Assembly: GCA_003013855.2 (NCBI GenBank)
Contig: PVNU02004155.1
Span: 1 to 64,000 of the forward strand
DNA length: 64,000 nt
From: Liriodendron chinense
Lineage: Eukaryota > Streptophyta > Magnoliopsida > Magnoliales > Magnoliaceae
Direction of reading: 5' to 3'
Part shown: positions 10,305 through 21,479 of the stretch, piece after piece
Numbering within the stretch: the first letter of the stretch is position 1
How the letters are laid out: every line of letters begins with the position of its first letter
Position numbers and translations under genes: made by a program
Notes under the pieces: generated by a model
Seen by the model: the letters and a program-made list of their open reading frames with translations, nothing else
What the model was told of the DNA's origin: nothing
Database searches by the model: none

Positions 10305-12612
10305 CCAGTATTTTCGGGTATAAATACCCAATTTCACTATTCGTTTGTATAGATTAAGAGAGAGAAAGAGCTATTATCTCCTAGGTACTTGGGATTTATC
10401 GTCGGAAACCCTCGCTAGAATCCCTTTCGGACCGCCGGAAAACTTTTCCGGTCACCGGAATCCCTTTCCGATCACCGATATCTTCCCCCGGAAGATCATT
10501 TCGACCAATACCATCGTAAGTCCGGATTATAAAAAATCATAAGTGTGGGCACGTATCCAAAAATTAGGTCCCATGCACCCGAAAATTCAACATAATTCGG
10601 ACAAGTATTTTTAGGGTACATTGGACTCCGACGCACCCAAAAAATAGTCCGACGCACCCGAAAATCCAACATAATTCGGACAAGTATTTTCAGGTGCATC
10701 GGACTCCCACGCACCCAAAAATTGTCCCACGCATTCATAAATTTAACAAAAATCGGATAACTAATTTAAGGGTGCGTTGACGTCCCACGCACTGGAAAAT
10801 CAACCAATTATAGAAAATGTTTACGGGTGTATCGGACTCAATTTTAAGTGTTTTCAAGCCCTGTTTGAGCCTGTTTTGGGAATTTCGAGCGTTCCGGAGG
10901 CAATGGATAGTCAAACGATCATTCTAGGATCTCTAAATGAGCAGAACCGCACGTCTTTGAAGTTTGACCTGATTCAGCACAGTGAATAAAATAACTTCTC
11001 GGAAAGGAGCTGCCAGCATTTAGAATTATACAAATATATCATTATTCATATGTACTGCAAGATGTGACCTGATTAGGGTCGAAAGCTAGAAAAACGGGAT
11101 TATGGTCATCATAATAAATCATATAAAAAGAGTTTCAAGTCTCTACAAAACAATTGTTATGAACTGCCACAACACAACGGTTGATGCCCTACTCATTCAA
11201 ACGGCATCCGTTGGTTGGGCTACTCAGGTATACACAGCTGTAGATTGGACTCCCCGAGGTCACATGTCCATACATGACAGGCGCGGGCCTGAAGTCATAA
11301 ACCCTGATAGTCTCAGCCCGGATCTCCGGTCATAATATGGGACATAGACATCTGACCAATACAAAGATGGTTCAGCCCATAACAAAACAAATATAAGTCT
11401 CTACGACTACAAATTCTAAGACCATAGTCCTCGTTGACTAGTCTTCTGCCTTGTAATCAAGGGCATCGATCATTCGATATAATTAATGGCTCATGCCAGA
11501 TCATGACCTGGAATATACAAGTTCTCAGTATCTCTGGAATAAAATTTGCCTTGCGATATCTCTTCTTGTGTACCTTTTATAAATGCTTGTGATTATCTAT
11601 GAATGTTTCCACTACTCAGAACCCCAGAGCAACATTACACAGAAAATGTCCTCGCGGCATTTTCTAGTTCTAACAGGCAGTTCATAGCAATTGCTTCGTA
11701 GAGAATTGAAACTCTTTTGATATGGTTTATCGTAATAACCATAGTTCCGTTTGTCTAGCTTTCGACCCTAATCAGATCATATCTTATAGTAGATATAAAT
11801 AATGATATATTTGCATAGTTCTGGATTCTGGCGACTTCTTTTCAAGAAGTCATTTCATCCATCCTGTCGAATCGGGTCAAGCTTCAAAGGTATGCAATTC
11901 TGCTTATTTAGAAATTTCGGAGCGTCCGTTTGACCATTCCGTTGTGTCTGAAACGCTCGAAATACCCAAAATAAGTTCAAGCGAATATTAAAAACACTTA
12001 AAATCGAGCCTAGTACACCCGTAAACATTTCTGAAATTTATTGATTTTTTGGGTAGTGGGACCTAATTTATGGGTGCGTGGGCTCCAACGCACCTTTAAA
12101 TTAATGATATGATTTTTAATGAATTTATGAATGCGTGGGGCATTTTTCGGGTGCGTGGGACACCAAAGCACTTGTCCGAATCATGTTGAATTAATGGGCG
12201 CGTGGGACCCGAATTTATGGATGCGTGGGCCATTTTTCGGGTGCATGGGAGTCCAATACACTTGTCCAAATCACGTTGAATTTATGGACGCGTGGGACCC
12301 AAATTTATGTACGCGTGGGACATTTTTGGGTGAGTGGGAGTCCAATACACGTCTGATTTGTCATTTTACAGATGCGTGTCCACACTTATAAATTTTCATA
12401 ACTGGACCTGTGATGGTCGGAGTAAGCTTTCGATGGGGAACGCCGGTGATCGAGAAGGGATTGCAGTGACCGGGAAGGGTTTCAAATGATTGGAAAGGGA
12501 TTCCGGCAAGAGTTTCCGACGGGAATCTCAATTACCCAGAGGATAATAACTTTCTCTCTCTTTAAAACGTACGAATGAATAGTTAGACGGGGTATTTATA
12601 CCCGAAAATACC
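10305..12612. repeat. Long fold-back repeat with LTR-like loop, copy 1
   Basis: The left arm (10,305 to about 11,168) and right arm (11,676 to 12,612) are inverted copies. AGTATTTTCGGGTATAAATA on the left pairs with TATTTATACCCGAAAATAC on the right. CGACGCACCCGAAAAT pairs with the GGTGCGTGGGAC modules, and GGGTCGAAAGCTAG pairs with CTAGCTTTCGACCC. The arms meet at GAACTGCC/GGCAGTTC, where a 511-bp LTR-like unit sits. Transcription through it would give a ~0.9-kb-stem hairpin. The open frames here are not gene-like. Confidence 0.8.
11165..11675 (-). repeat. LTR-like 0.5-kb repeat, copy 2
   Basis: This is the second copy of the unit at 2,249-2,769, placed exactly at the apex of the fold-back. 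On the minus strand it begins TGTTAGAACTAG and ends in GGCA. Flanks TGAAC and GGCAG are not a direct repeat; they are the pairing ends of the arms. It is near-identical to the unit at 41,420-41,929, as expected from the larger duplication. Confidence 0.55.
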
Positions 12613-12744
12613 GGAACTCGGCCAATGAAGGGTTGCCACGTGCCACGCACCCCTAAAATAACTTCAACGCAGCCCAAAATCGACGTGCGGAGGTCCAACG
12701 CATCAAAAAATGTGTTCTAAAAATATTTAATTTTTTGGGTGCGT

Positions 12745-13570
12745 GGGACTCCATGAAAAAGTGGTGATTGAATGTGCACCATTAAAATTTTCAGAGGCTA
12801 AACTCAACGTAATGTTTATTTTACATGCAAACTTGGATGAAGTGAAAAAAGAAATATCAGCTTTATCTAAAACTTTTGTGGGCCATGAGAAGTTTTTAAT
12901 GGACAATCAGCGACCTGGATTGCCTTTGGCAGGAACTTCATGTGACAGGAAGTCAGGTGGAGCCCACCGTGATGTTTACGAGAAATCCACTCCATTCATA
13001 CGTTTTGACAGATGATGTTATGGCATGGCCCTGAAAAGAGACAGATCCAAAACACAAGTGGATTGCATGATAGGAAATAGTGAGGATTGAACATCCACCA
13101 TTGAAATATTCACGTGCCATAGAAGTTTTCGATCAGGCTAATATTTTTGTGTTTTCCGTTATCTCATAAGGAATGATCTTACGAAGGGTGCGGATGGCGT
13201 ATGAACATCACCATGGATAGCAGGGAGGTTTCAACGGTAGGCATTTCCTTGCTCACATCACTTAGAGTTTTGGATCTGCCTCATTTTGTGCCCATGTCCT
13301 ACCATGATCTGAAAAAATGGACCGACAGATCCGATTGCTCACAAAAATCACAGTGGGCCCACCTAGATTCCTATCATCAGAAGCTTCTGCCAATGTCTTC
13401 CGCAGCAGGCAATCCACGTCCGTTAATCACCACTGCTTTGTGGTCCACCTAAAATTTGGATCTTCTTTATTTTTGTAGGCGTGCCCTAAAATGAGCTAGA
13501 AAAATGGATGAATGGTGTGGATATACAATACATACATCAAGGTGGGCCATATAATTAGGCCCACCTATTC
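12745..13570. mobile_element. Hairpin MITE-family segment within copy A
   Basis: It carries two or three overlapping family segments: GAAAAAGTGGTGATTGAATG; then GAGCCCACCGTGATGTTTACG...CATGATAGGAAATAG; then GTGGGCCCACC; and finally TTTGTGGTCCACCTAAAATTTGG...CATCAAGGTGGGCC. Short open frames at 12,743-13,452 are by-products. Confidence 0.5.
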
Positions 13571-13639
13571 TATGCTCTGTCAATGTCCAAATAAAACTGG
13601 GATTGATGGATTTCCACCAGCAATTACCCTCTCCTGATA

Positions 13640-13890
13640 GGACAACAAATTAAAGGTGAAGCTCACATGATGAACGGTCTAAATTAGAGATGGCACCCGT
13701 GTGACAATAGGAATTGCACATTTCCTGGCCATTGATTAGATGGCTGGAGAGAGATTCACAATCAAAGACCCAAATGATGGATGGTCCAAATCAGTTGTGA
13801 TGCCATTTATAGTAAGATCAATATGGAGTGTCCATTCCCTAAGAATGGATTCTACGTTAGGATCATATGATGGATGGTCTAGATCACTTG
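13640..13890 (+). repeat. Degenerate GATGGATGGTCTAGATCA repeats, truncated
   Basis: Two or three diverged units of roughly 115 bp, each containing TGATGGATGGTCYARATCA and a CCATTCCCTAAG / GTCCATT element. In copy A' the array continues past 44,145. Here it is cut off by the CACTA terminus at 13,891, so this is the point where the CACTA 5' end joined. Confidence 0.55.
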
Positions 13891-14160
13891 CACTACGTGA
13901 AAAAGGATAATTTGCGACGGATTTTGAGACGGATATTGACCGTCGCAAACAATGCTTGGTTTAACGACGGATCTAGTTCGTCGTATTTGAAAATATTCCG
14001 TCGCTTTTGCGAAATTAAGGCGGGATTTCGTCGCGGGATTTACCGACGAACATAGTCCGTCGCAAAATTATAATTTCCGACGGACTTAGTTCGTCGCTAT
14101 TTAACGACGAATTTGGTTCGTCGCTAATCCCAGCCCGAAAAAATCCCCCAAGTAAGGTCC
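13891..14160 (+). repeat. CACTA left terminus and subterminal repeats
   Basis: After CACTACGTG come repeated units such as TTGCGACGGATTTTGAG, AACGACGGATCTAGTTCGTCG, ACCGACGAACATAGTCCGTCGC and AACGACGAATTTGGTTCGTCGC. Most are imperfect palindromes with a variable 6-8 base centre between GACGRA and TYCGTC. Arrays like this are where the CACTA transposase binds in characterised plant elements; that role is inferred here. Confidence 0.8.
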
Positions 14161-14800
14161 GTCGGAAAATAAAATTTAAGAAAAATGAGATACCGAAAAC
14201 AATTGGTAGTTTTTTAAAAATTAAAAAATTTGATATTTAAAATAATAGATTTAGTAATTTGAAAGAAAAAGTTAAGAGATTTTAAAAACAAAATTGAGAA
14301 ATTTGAATAAAATTAATATGTTTGAAATTTCTTTTCAAAATTTCACAAAATTAAACATTTTGAAAAAGAAAATTGTGAAGTTAAAAAAAAAATTGTGATT
14401 TTCAAACAAACAAAGTTGAGAGGTTTGAAAATAAATTAACAATTTTTTAGTAAAATTGAGATTTAGAAAAATGGCCATTTGAAAAAAGTTGAGAAGTTTG
14501 AATAAAATTGATAAGTTTGTAAAAAAATTGAAATTTTTATAAAGAAATTAAGATTTTGTATTTCGAAAAAATTAAGAAGTTTGATTAAAAAAATGATATT
14601 TTGAAAAGAAATAAAAGTTGAGATATTTGATAAAAAAAAAAAAGAGATTTTATCAGTTTTGAAAAAAAAAGTTGGAAAAAAATTGTGGTTTAAATAAAAG
14701 CAAGAAATTTGAAATGAGTGGGCTAAATTTATTGGTGGACATTTATTGGATAGTTGAAAATGAAAAATTACACTCATTCAGTTAACTGGTTATCAGATTG
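14161..14800. other. A/T-rich low-complexity stretch
   Basis: It consists of repeated AAATTTGA / AAAATTGAGA / TTTGAAAAAAG phrases. The minus-strand 104-codon frame at 14,463-14,777 is a Phe/Leu/Ile/Asn-rich by-product and not a protein. It lies immediately inside the CACTA subterminal repeats. Confidence 0.5.
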
Positions 14801-15519
14801 GTTTATGCATACATACATGTTCATTGGTGCAAAAAATGAAGGCCCTAATATAATGATGTTAATTAATTACAAGGAAAATTTATAATGATGAGATTGATCA
14901 AATTCTATGATGAAGTCATCCTAAACTTGATCTGAATGGTCAGATATGTTTAGAACGTGGTAATTATTATTGAAAACAAAATTAAGCCCGAATCATATTC
15001 GTATAAAAGACTCTTTAAATGTGCACAATCAGTTTGTCTAGAGCTAGACAAATTTTGGACAATTTGATTGGTCCAAATTGAAAAGTAAATGACTTTAGAT
15101 GTTTAGTTTAAATTTCACTCAAATCTAATGGTTAGGTTACAAGATATGGCCCATCATTGATCAATTTTATCTATTTAGTATCTTTCTCATCTTAAACTTG
15201 ATCAGGGCAAGTGACCAGTCAAATCAAAGTTATTAATGAATATAATAGAGTAAATGGATTAGATTTCCAAATTAGGCCAAATTTTTAAGTCAAAATTGCG
15301 CTGCAACTTGTTGACCTCGTGAAAACCTAATAAATGTATAGTCATTGGACCCATACTCTAATCTAGCCATTGAGAATTTGATCTTTCTAATATTTGCTAT
15401 TGCATCTTAAAATGATATAAAAGAACAGATGGATGGATTAGATATACATAAAATACATTAACTTGGACTCATACCGTTAGGATAACGGATGCGGATTGGC
15501 GGGTGACTCTCCCACAAGT
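14801..15519. other. Unassigned CACTA-internal DNA
   Basis: A/T-rich, no long open frame, no recognised element. About 15,380-15,480 holds a weak hairpin-MITE relic (ATCTTAAAATGATATAAAAG...ATGGATTAGATATAC). Confidence 0.35.
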
Positions 15520-15985
15520 CAATGCCTAGTGATTGGTGCTATGTGGGCCCCACCATGATGAATGTGTTTCATCCACTCTATCCATACATTTTAGTATATC
15601 ATTTTATGGTATGAGCCCAAATTTGAGGTAGATCCAAATCTCAAGTGGACCACATCACAAGAAACAGTGTTAATTGAACACCCACTATTAAAAACTTATT
15701 GGGGGCCACGGAAGTTTTGGAACAAGCTAATATTTGTTTTTTACCTACATCCAGGTCTGTATGACCAAATTAAGAGGTTGGATGTCAAATAATCAATAGA
15801 GTGGGCCCTATGAGGTTTTTAATGGTGGACATTCAATCGATACTATTTTCTTGTGCTGTGGTCCACCTGAGATTTAGATTTGGCTCATTTATTGGATCAA
15901 GCACTAAAATGATCTTCAAAAATGGCTAAACAACGTGGATAAAACACATACGTCATGGTGGGCCCACAAAGTACCTGCCACTGAC
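15520..15985. mobile_element. Hairpin MITE family copy
   Basis: Left: GTGGGCCCCACCATGATGAATG...CACTCTATCCATACATTTTAG, then CTCAAGTGGACCACATCAC. Right: GCTGTGGTCCACCTGAGATTTAG...CATACGTCATGGTGGGCCC. Its ends are close to perfect inverse copies, so the whole 0.47 kb can fold on itself. Confidence 0.7.
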
Positions 15986-16012
15986 CCCATAGCCAAGCAT
16001 CAATAGCCAAGG

Positions 16013-16543
16013 GGTGCGAATTAGGTGTTACCCCAGGAACAGCTTAGTGGGTGTCACCCTAACCGTGTGGGGCCCATCTTGATGTAGTTTTTATATATCA
16101 ACACCGTCTATCTCTTTTTTCATATCATTTTAGGATGTGATCCAAAATCCTAAAAAGATCCAAATTTTAGGTGAACCATACCACTAGAAACAATGATGTA
16201 TAACCATTAAAAACGTTTTGTGGGCCACAAAAGTTTTGGATCAATCTGATCTTTATATTTTCCCTTCATCAAGACTTTATTGACATTATCAAGAGCTTGG
16301 ATTGCAAACAAACATTACAAAAACCGTACAATGGGCTCTTTGGAATTTTTAATGGTGGGGCACTCAATCACACTATTTCTAGTGTTATGGTCCACTTGAG
16401 ATTTGGATCTACATAATTTTTGGAATGTCATCCCAAAATGGGCTGTAGAAACAGATGAACGGCATGGATATACAAAATATCATCCATGTGGGCCATACAG
16501 TGGGGGTAACCCCCACTAAGCTGTTCCCGGCGTAACACCAACT
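16013..16543. mobile_element. Hairpin MITE, same termini as 6,516-7,055
   Basis: It begins GGTGCGAATTAGGTGTTAC followed by AGGAACAGCTTAGTGGGTG, and ends CCACTAAGCTGTTCCCGGCG. The interior is in the opposite orientation to the 6.5-kb copy (GATGTAGTTTTTATATATC first). It is a second, clearly delimited member of the same subfamily. Confidence 0.7.
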
Positions 16544-16554
16544 AAGCTGTAACG

Positions 16555-17075
16555 GATGGAAGCGGATTGCGTATTGAGTAGTGTGCGGAGTAAACTCTGT
16601 GGGGCCCACAGTGATTTACGTATTTTATCCACTCCATCCATCCATCTTAACAGAAAATTTTAGGTATGGTGACAAAAAATGAAGCATATCAAAATCTAAA
16701 GTGGACCACACCACAAGAAATGTGTGAACTGAATGTCTACCATTGAAAAATTCTCGGAGGACATAGAAGTTTTGGATCAAGCTGATATTTGTGTTTTCCC
16801 TTCATTCATATCCATGTGATCTTATGAACAGGTTGGATGACAAATAAACATCACTGTAGGGCCTGGGAAGGTTTCAACGGTGGAAATCATTATTCCCACT
16901 GTTTCCCGTGGCATGGTCCACTTGAGATTTGGATATGCTTAAATTTTGGGCTCAACCACTAAAATGAGCTCGAAAAACATATGGACGGAATAGATAAAGC
17001 ACATACATACTAGGTGGGCCCAACTGAGTTTACTCCGCACGATAAGAGCGTGCGGAGTTACTCCGCATGCAATCC
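16555..17075. mobile_element. Hairpin MITE family copy, GCGGAGTAAACT termini
   Basis: Left terminus: AGCGGATTGCG...GTGTGCGGAGTAAACT. Right terminus: AGTTTACTCCGCAC...GCATGCAATCCG. These form inverted repeats around the standard family interior (GTGGACCACACCAC and GGCATGGTCCACTTGAG). The outer 60 bases differ from the GAATTAGGTGTTAC subfamily, so at least two terminus types share one interior. Confidence 0.65.
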
Positions 17076-17079
17076 GATT

Positions 17080-17163
17080 CCCCGTCCCCTTACTAAAAAA
17101 ACCCCAAATCCCTCGTTCCCTCGCTCTCTACCGTCTCCTGCCCTTCCTCCCTTTGTCTCTCTG

Positions 17164-17201
<38 letters not shown>

Positions 17202-17322
17202 AAAATCCACTACTTCCATCCCGCTCTCGTGGCCATTGCAGCTTCCAAGCTTCCACGCCTCCCATCCCCGCTCCCGTGGTTTTTTCAGCTTCCAAGCTCA
17301 AGGGTTGTTGCCTGCTGGTATG

Positions 17323-17357
<35 letters not shown>

Positions 17358-17430
17358 ACATTGAATGTTGAAACCCTAATTAGGGTTTTGCAATCCCTAA
17401 TCAGGGTTTTGCAATCCCTACTGTTGACAT
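17080..17430 (+). other. CT-rich tract, possible 5' UTR relic
   Basis: (CT)n microsatellites lie at about 17,167-17,200 and 17,325-17,357, followed by a twice-repeated CCCTAATYAGGGTTTTGCAAT unit at about 17,373-17,420. CT microsatellites and AAACCCTAA-type motifs are common in plant 5' UTRs. It lies upstream of the MICU fragment, so it may be part of the captured gene's leader. That is inference only. Confidence 0.35.
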
Positions 17431-18122
17431 AGCCCGACCTGTTCACAGTCCCAACAAAGTTGGTTTTGGATGTAGTTAAATAGGGCTGTCAATGGGTCCT
17501 CATGTGCTTCGTACCATCAGAAGTCAGGAGTCCGCTCATCATGTGGGCCACAGGTGTATGACGAAATGACTGGTTAAAAGAGTTGACAGAAGTCTACATG
17601 TTGGGTGAAAAGAGTTGATGGAAATCGACAGACACCTCCATATGGTGGGCCCACCTGATGAGAAGATCCGCCTAATCTGTTGGCAACATAATGGGCCACA
17701 CAATAGGTCAAAGTGGGGACTGAATGCCCACCGTCGAAACATTCTTGTGTCCACAGAAGTTTTGGTAGACCACTATATGTTTTCTTTATTCTATATTTGT
17801 TCTAAGAGGAGGTTTTGTGTTGATGAAAAATGAACAGGTCACTATGTTTTCCTTGGATGGTAAGCAAGGTCTGACTTTGAGGACCACTGATTAAGTCTTG
17901 CTTCCAAAATATTCTTATAGCTCCTTGCCTTCTTTTGGTATGTGCAATCAGGAAATGCACACAACAATCTGTTGAGAAACCTGTGAGTTCTACATTGCCT
18001 GTTCTGTAGACTCATGCAGACAAGCAATACTTCTTTGCTCCTGAGAGCACATTCAAGGACATGGCATGCATTGTTTTTTCTGTGCTTGTAACACATAAAT
18101 ATTCTACCTTGATGTTTAGCTA
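17431..18122. other. Unassigned; MITE relics
   Basis: A single TAGGGCTGTCAATGGG hAT-MITE end occurs at about 17,483 with no partner end found nearby. 17,520-17,765 contains hairpin-MITE-like phrases (ATGGTGGGCCCACCTGATGAG). The minus-strand 116-codon frame at 17,842-18,192 overlaps a candidate plus-strand exon and shows no family features, so I do not call it. Confidence 0.35.
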
Positions 18123-18236
18123 ATGGCTTCCTCTGCATGCTGGTCAAGAGCTTTCTCAGCCTACAGATACCTACCTCTTCGTGCAGCCACACGTTCTAGT
18201 TTGAGACTTGTGGCAGATATTCGAGCTAAGCATCAG
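18123..18236 (+). pseudogene. Possible first exon, presequence-like peptide
   Basis: An ATG opens 38 codons that end exactly at a CAG|GTGATT donor-like site. The peptide has 8 Arg and is rich in Ser and Ala, with a single acidic residue near its end, as in mitochondrial targeting presequences. It lies about 0.85 kb upstream of the MICU exons on the same strand, and MICU proteins are mitochondrial. I cannot match it to a MICU N terminus, so the link is speculative. Confidence 0.3.
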
Positions 18237-18679
18237 GTGATTCTGTGTAGATGACCTGGTCCAGAAGTCAGGCTGATCAACTCATCAGATAGGCCGCATG
18301 TATGAGAACAGTGGAAGGCTTAAAAGGAATTTCCAAGTATCCACATTCAATGCACGTGTTGCTTGCTGCCCTGATTTTGGGTCAGGCTAGTGAGACACCT
18401 GATGAGGGTTCAATGCAACCAACTCATGCCATGTTGCCTTGGCACATGTGACCATATATAGAGGTGCCTCTGAGAACATCAAAACTCGCTGGTCATACTT
18501 ATATTATATCAACTGGCTATTTACTTTGTGTTTTCTCACAGTGATCAGTGATCCTTAACATACTCGACCAAGATGTATTGTATGAGTTTGGTTTAGGCGG
18601 CAACGATTGTTTTTTGTTCCAAATTGTGTTGGCGCTCTAGCTATTATTGTTTGTATTGTACTGTTTTTTAGTCATCCCG

Positions 18680-18901
18680 ATCCAGGTTTTAAAACATTGG
18701 TTTGGACTTAAACTGGCTACAAAAAACAGCCCAGTTTACCAAAAACCCTGTTTACTTTTGTGATCAAGTTTTTCTTAATGAAAAATGTATAATTGCCGGG
18801 TGGAGCTCGAGCATACAAACTCCACTTAAAGGCTAGACACCCTATTCCACTGTGCCAGGGGCATTTTGGCTTATTACTTCTATCCAGGTTTTAAAACATT
18901 G
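18680..18901. repeat. 20-bp direct repeats flanking a ~180-bp segment
   Basis: ATCCAGGTTTTAAAACATTG occurs at 18,680-18,699 and again at 18,882-18,901. The 182 bases between include a GGGTGGAGCTCGAGC motif. This layout resembles a target-site duplication around a short retroposon, but no A/T tail or Pol III boxes are clear, so the nature of the insert is unknown. Confidence 0.4.
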
Positions 18902-19081
18902 CTTCTACCCATCGACAGATTCAAGTTGTACCAGAGTATCTTGATGTTCAATTGATACATTCCAATGAGTCAAATGTTCTCATACTTCGTATAATGTACA
19001 CGATTGTTTGAGTAGGTAGATCGTCTGTGGTGACCATATTGTTCTCATTGATACATCTCTTGCATTATGTTTCTGTTGCAG

Positions 19082-19556
19082 GTTTTCGAATACTTTGCAT
19101 CTTTCCGTACTCCAGAAGGAGAGGCTTTTATGACACCAGCAGACTTGATGCGAGCAGGTTGTTCCTGTATTTCCTCCATCTGAATCAAATATTGTGAGAG
19201 AAGGTTATTTGAGAGGGAAGCGGCCTCCTGGCGAGTTGCATTGTGATGATTCAGCCTTTTTTATGCTTTTTTATACCAATAATGATGGACTTATTTCTTT
19301 CTCAGAGTAAGTTAACAATCATCATTATGCTTACATGATATCGAAAGCAGAGAAATTGATTTGGTTTCCTGTTGCACTTTCAAATTAAATATTTATATCA
19401 TGCCTTTTCAAGTTTTGTTTCACGGAGACGTCTAATATCCAGAGTCAATGTCTTTTTTGAAATTTGTGGCAGGGACATCTTCTTTGTCACCTTACTCAGC
19501 ATCCCTGAATCAAGCTTTTCTGTGGCATTTAAAATGTTTGACCTCGACCATAATGG
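19082..19556 (+). pseudogene. Mitochondrial calcium uptake protein (MICU) fragment
   Basis: Two exons with consensus splice sites: 19,082-19,306 (TTGCAG|GTTTTC...TCAGA|GTAAGT) and 19,473-19,556 (GGCAG|GGACATC...AATGG|GTATG). They translate to the MICU core: an EYFASFRTPEGEAFMTPADL block, a VPVFPPSESNIVREGYL block, the EF-hand segment ending NNDGLISFSE, then IFFVTLLSIPESSF and MFDLDHNG. MICU proteins gate the mitochondrial Ca2+ uniporter. An extra G at 19,157 shifts the frame after DLMRA. The first EF-hand loop has Tyr where the first Ca2+-binding Asp is expected. Upstream and downstream exons are not found, so it is a dead fragment, apparently captured inside the CACTA element. Confidence 0.85.
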
Positions 19557-21357
19557 GTATGTATTGCATGGTTTTATGGAATCCTATTAAAACTAATTAG
19601 TTTTAAAGACTAGCATCATTAGATTGCTTTGCTTCAGTTCTCTCACCCAATACTGTTACCTTCCTGATTTTTTCTTTAATCATTCATCTGAAACTGATGA
19701 AACTCTTTGAGCCGATGTACCCAAGAAATGTCCTTTAATCTCTTGAAAATTCTCCACTCATCCTCTCTTGTTTCCAAATTCACCAAGTCCAAAAGCACTT
19801 CCACCCACAAAAAGACCTCTCAAAATGCCCAAAAGAGCTATGAATGATAGATCTAGTCATGCCTGAATCCACTCCAAACAAAGCAGCAGTAGCAATATTG
19901 ATGGATCCCAAGAAAGAGGGGTCCACAGGTGGCATGTTCTCCTCTGCGACACACTAGTTATCAACCAACGATTTAGAGTAAGAGGCTGACGGGGAACTAG
20001 ATGTACGACAGCCAAGGTATTAAGAAACAGTTACGTAACGGTAATGATGGAAACCATTTTGCGCTACAGCCTTGTAATGGTCTTTTATGGTTTTTTATTT
20101 TTTATTTTTTTATTTTATTTTTATAAAGGTCATAATGGCCTTTACAACCTGTATTGTAAAGGTAATGGGGGTGGCCTTTATAGCCATTGTTACCATTATT
20201 GAATTCCTTGATGATAGCCCCACATATGCCCTCTCCACATGCAATTTTACGGGCAAAACACGTGCCAACCTTGCAAGTGTTAGGACATTTGAGTGATCAT
20301 ATGGTTAGCCACTCATCACGGCATTTGTGAAGATGACTATACACCAAATCAAGCATGTCCACTGATTAGGTTCGTCAACCTCATCTGAAAAGAGTGGATG
20401 GTTTAATTATTGCCAATTGTCCATATTCAACATGCACATGTGCTTTTCCTACTGATTGGAATTGATCTTGTGTATAGAATCTTCATTGTGGAGCCCACCT
20501 CCTACACTTCTAAGAGGTTTAATACGCTGCCTGGAAAGATGTTCAAAGAGTTAGGCGACCGAGGGACTAGATGAACTATTGTGGATTTTTCTATTGGAAA
20601 CTAGCATGGATTCCTAAGGGCCTGTTTGATTGGAATGACTAGATGAACAATTTTGTTCTTGGGCAAACTACCAAGGATTGGTAGTTTAATTGCAAAATCT
20701 ACTAGAATTGGAGTTTTATCTTTTGCAATTTACAGTTGTTATCTGTTTGCAGTTGTACCACACATTATATTTGATAGTATTTAGCAGCAACTGGCAATGA
20801 GTATTGGTGCAGCTTTTGTGAGTGTGATAGCAGTCTGTAGTATTGAATCCTCTGTTTGTTGCAACTTAAAAGTAGTCCATGGGGATCCATATGTGCTGAT
20901 GAGGGCAGGACTTGAATGTCACCATAATGCTTGATGTGCATCGCCTTTGTATTCTTATCGACGGAAGAGTTACCAAAGGTGCACAATGGGTCCATCAGAT
21001 GAAAGACACTGACCCTGTGTGCATCTGAGAGGATAGATTTCAGATCCTTCTCTCGCAGGTAGTCATCAGATTTCTCGTTTAAGTTCAAGGTTGCAATTGG
21101 CTTGATTATGTAGATGATTCATTTAATGAGTCATAGGTTTCTTGAGTTCTTACATGCTGCTTTTTTATCTTTTTTTTTCAGGTTTGATTTTGTAGCACCC
21201 AGTGCATTCTTTAAGGGTCAGCATATTCCATCTACTTTTTTTTTACGTTTTCGGAAAATTTATGAAATTACTATTTGTATTTCTGGAAATTATGCATAGG
21301 TTGATTACCTCAAGAGCATCTTATAGGATGGGAGATCATCCACACGTTTTCTTCCAG
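19557..21357. other. Unassigned CACTA-internal DNA, intron-like
   Basis: T-rich, intron-like sequence with no further MICU exon that I can recognise. A TTTTATTTTTTATTTT run lies near 20,085-20,125. The minus-strand 107-codon frame at 20,765-21,088 has no family features. No TE with clear ends was found. Confidence 0.35.
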
Positions 21358-21479
21358 AGACAAAGCCATGGATGGACAAGTTACAAATGCTGTAAAAGCT
21401 GGCCTCAGACAAAGTTTCTTCAGCTAGGATTTTCAAGGCAATTGCTGATCCACCCATGACCAGCCTACAACGTCTGAAG
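21358..21479 (+). pseudogene. Candidate exon relic, unidentified
   Basis: A TTTTCTTCCAG acceptor-like site opens a 122-base segment that closes at AAG|GTGAAT. In the frame starting at its third base it encodes about 40 residues with exon-like composition, including a KLASDKVSSARIFKAIADPP stretch, but a TAA interrupts it after 11 codons. I do not recognise the family and it does not look like MICU. Confidence 0.3.

Larger units (their letters stand above)
9922..13890 (+). repeat. Large direct duplication, copy A (3,969 bp)
   Basis: It starts TTGCGGATGGAGATCC and ends GGTCTAGATCACTTG. The same sequence, in the same orientation, makes up 27,645-27,991 plus 40,528-44,145 (about 3,965 bp once the Gypsy insert is removed). 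Differences by eye are scattered single-base changes and a few 1-8 bp indels, roughly 1-1.5%. It contains a complete fold-back repeat, an LTR-like unit and hairpin-MITE copies, and no host gene. The downstream boundary is the CACTA end; the upstream boundary is unique sequence ending TTATAG. Confidence 0.92.

Noticed and set aside
13910..14160. CRISPR-like regular repeats
   Set aside because: The units are variable palindromes at a CACTA end in a plant genome; there are no constant repeats with unique spacers and no cas genes.
14463..14777. 104-codon minus-strand frame
   Set aside because: Phe/Leu/Ile/Asn-rich translation of A/T-rich low-complexity DNA.
17842..18192. 116-codon minus-strand frame
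   Set aside because: No recognisable motif; it overlaps a presequence-like plus-strand exon candidate, and nearby MICU exons are on the plus strand.
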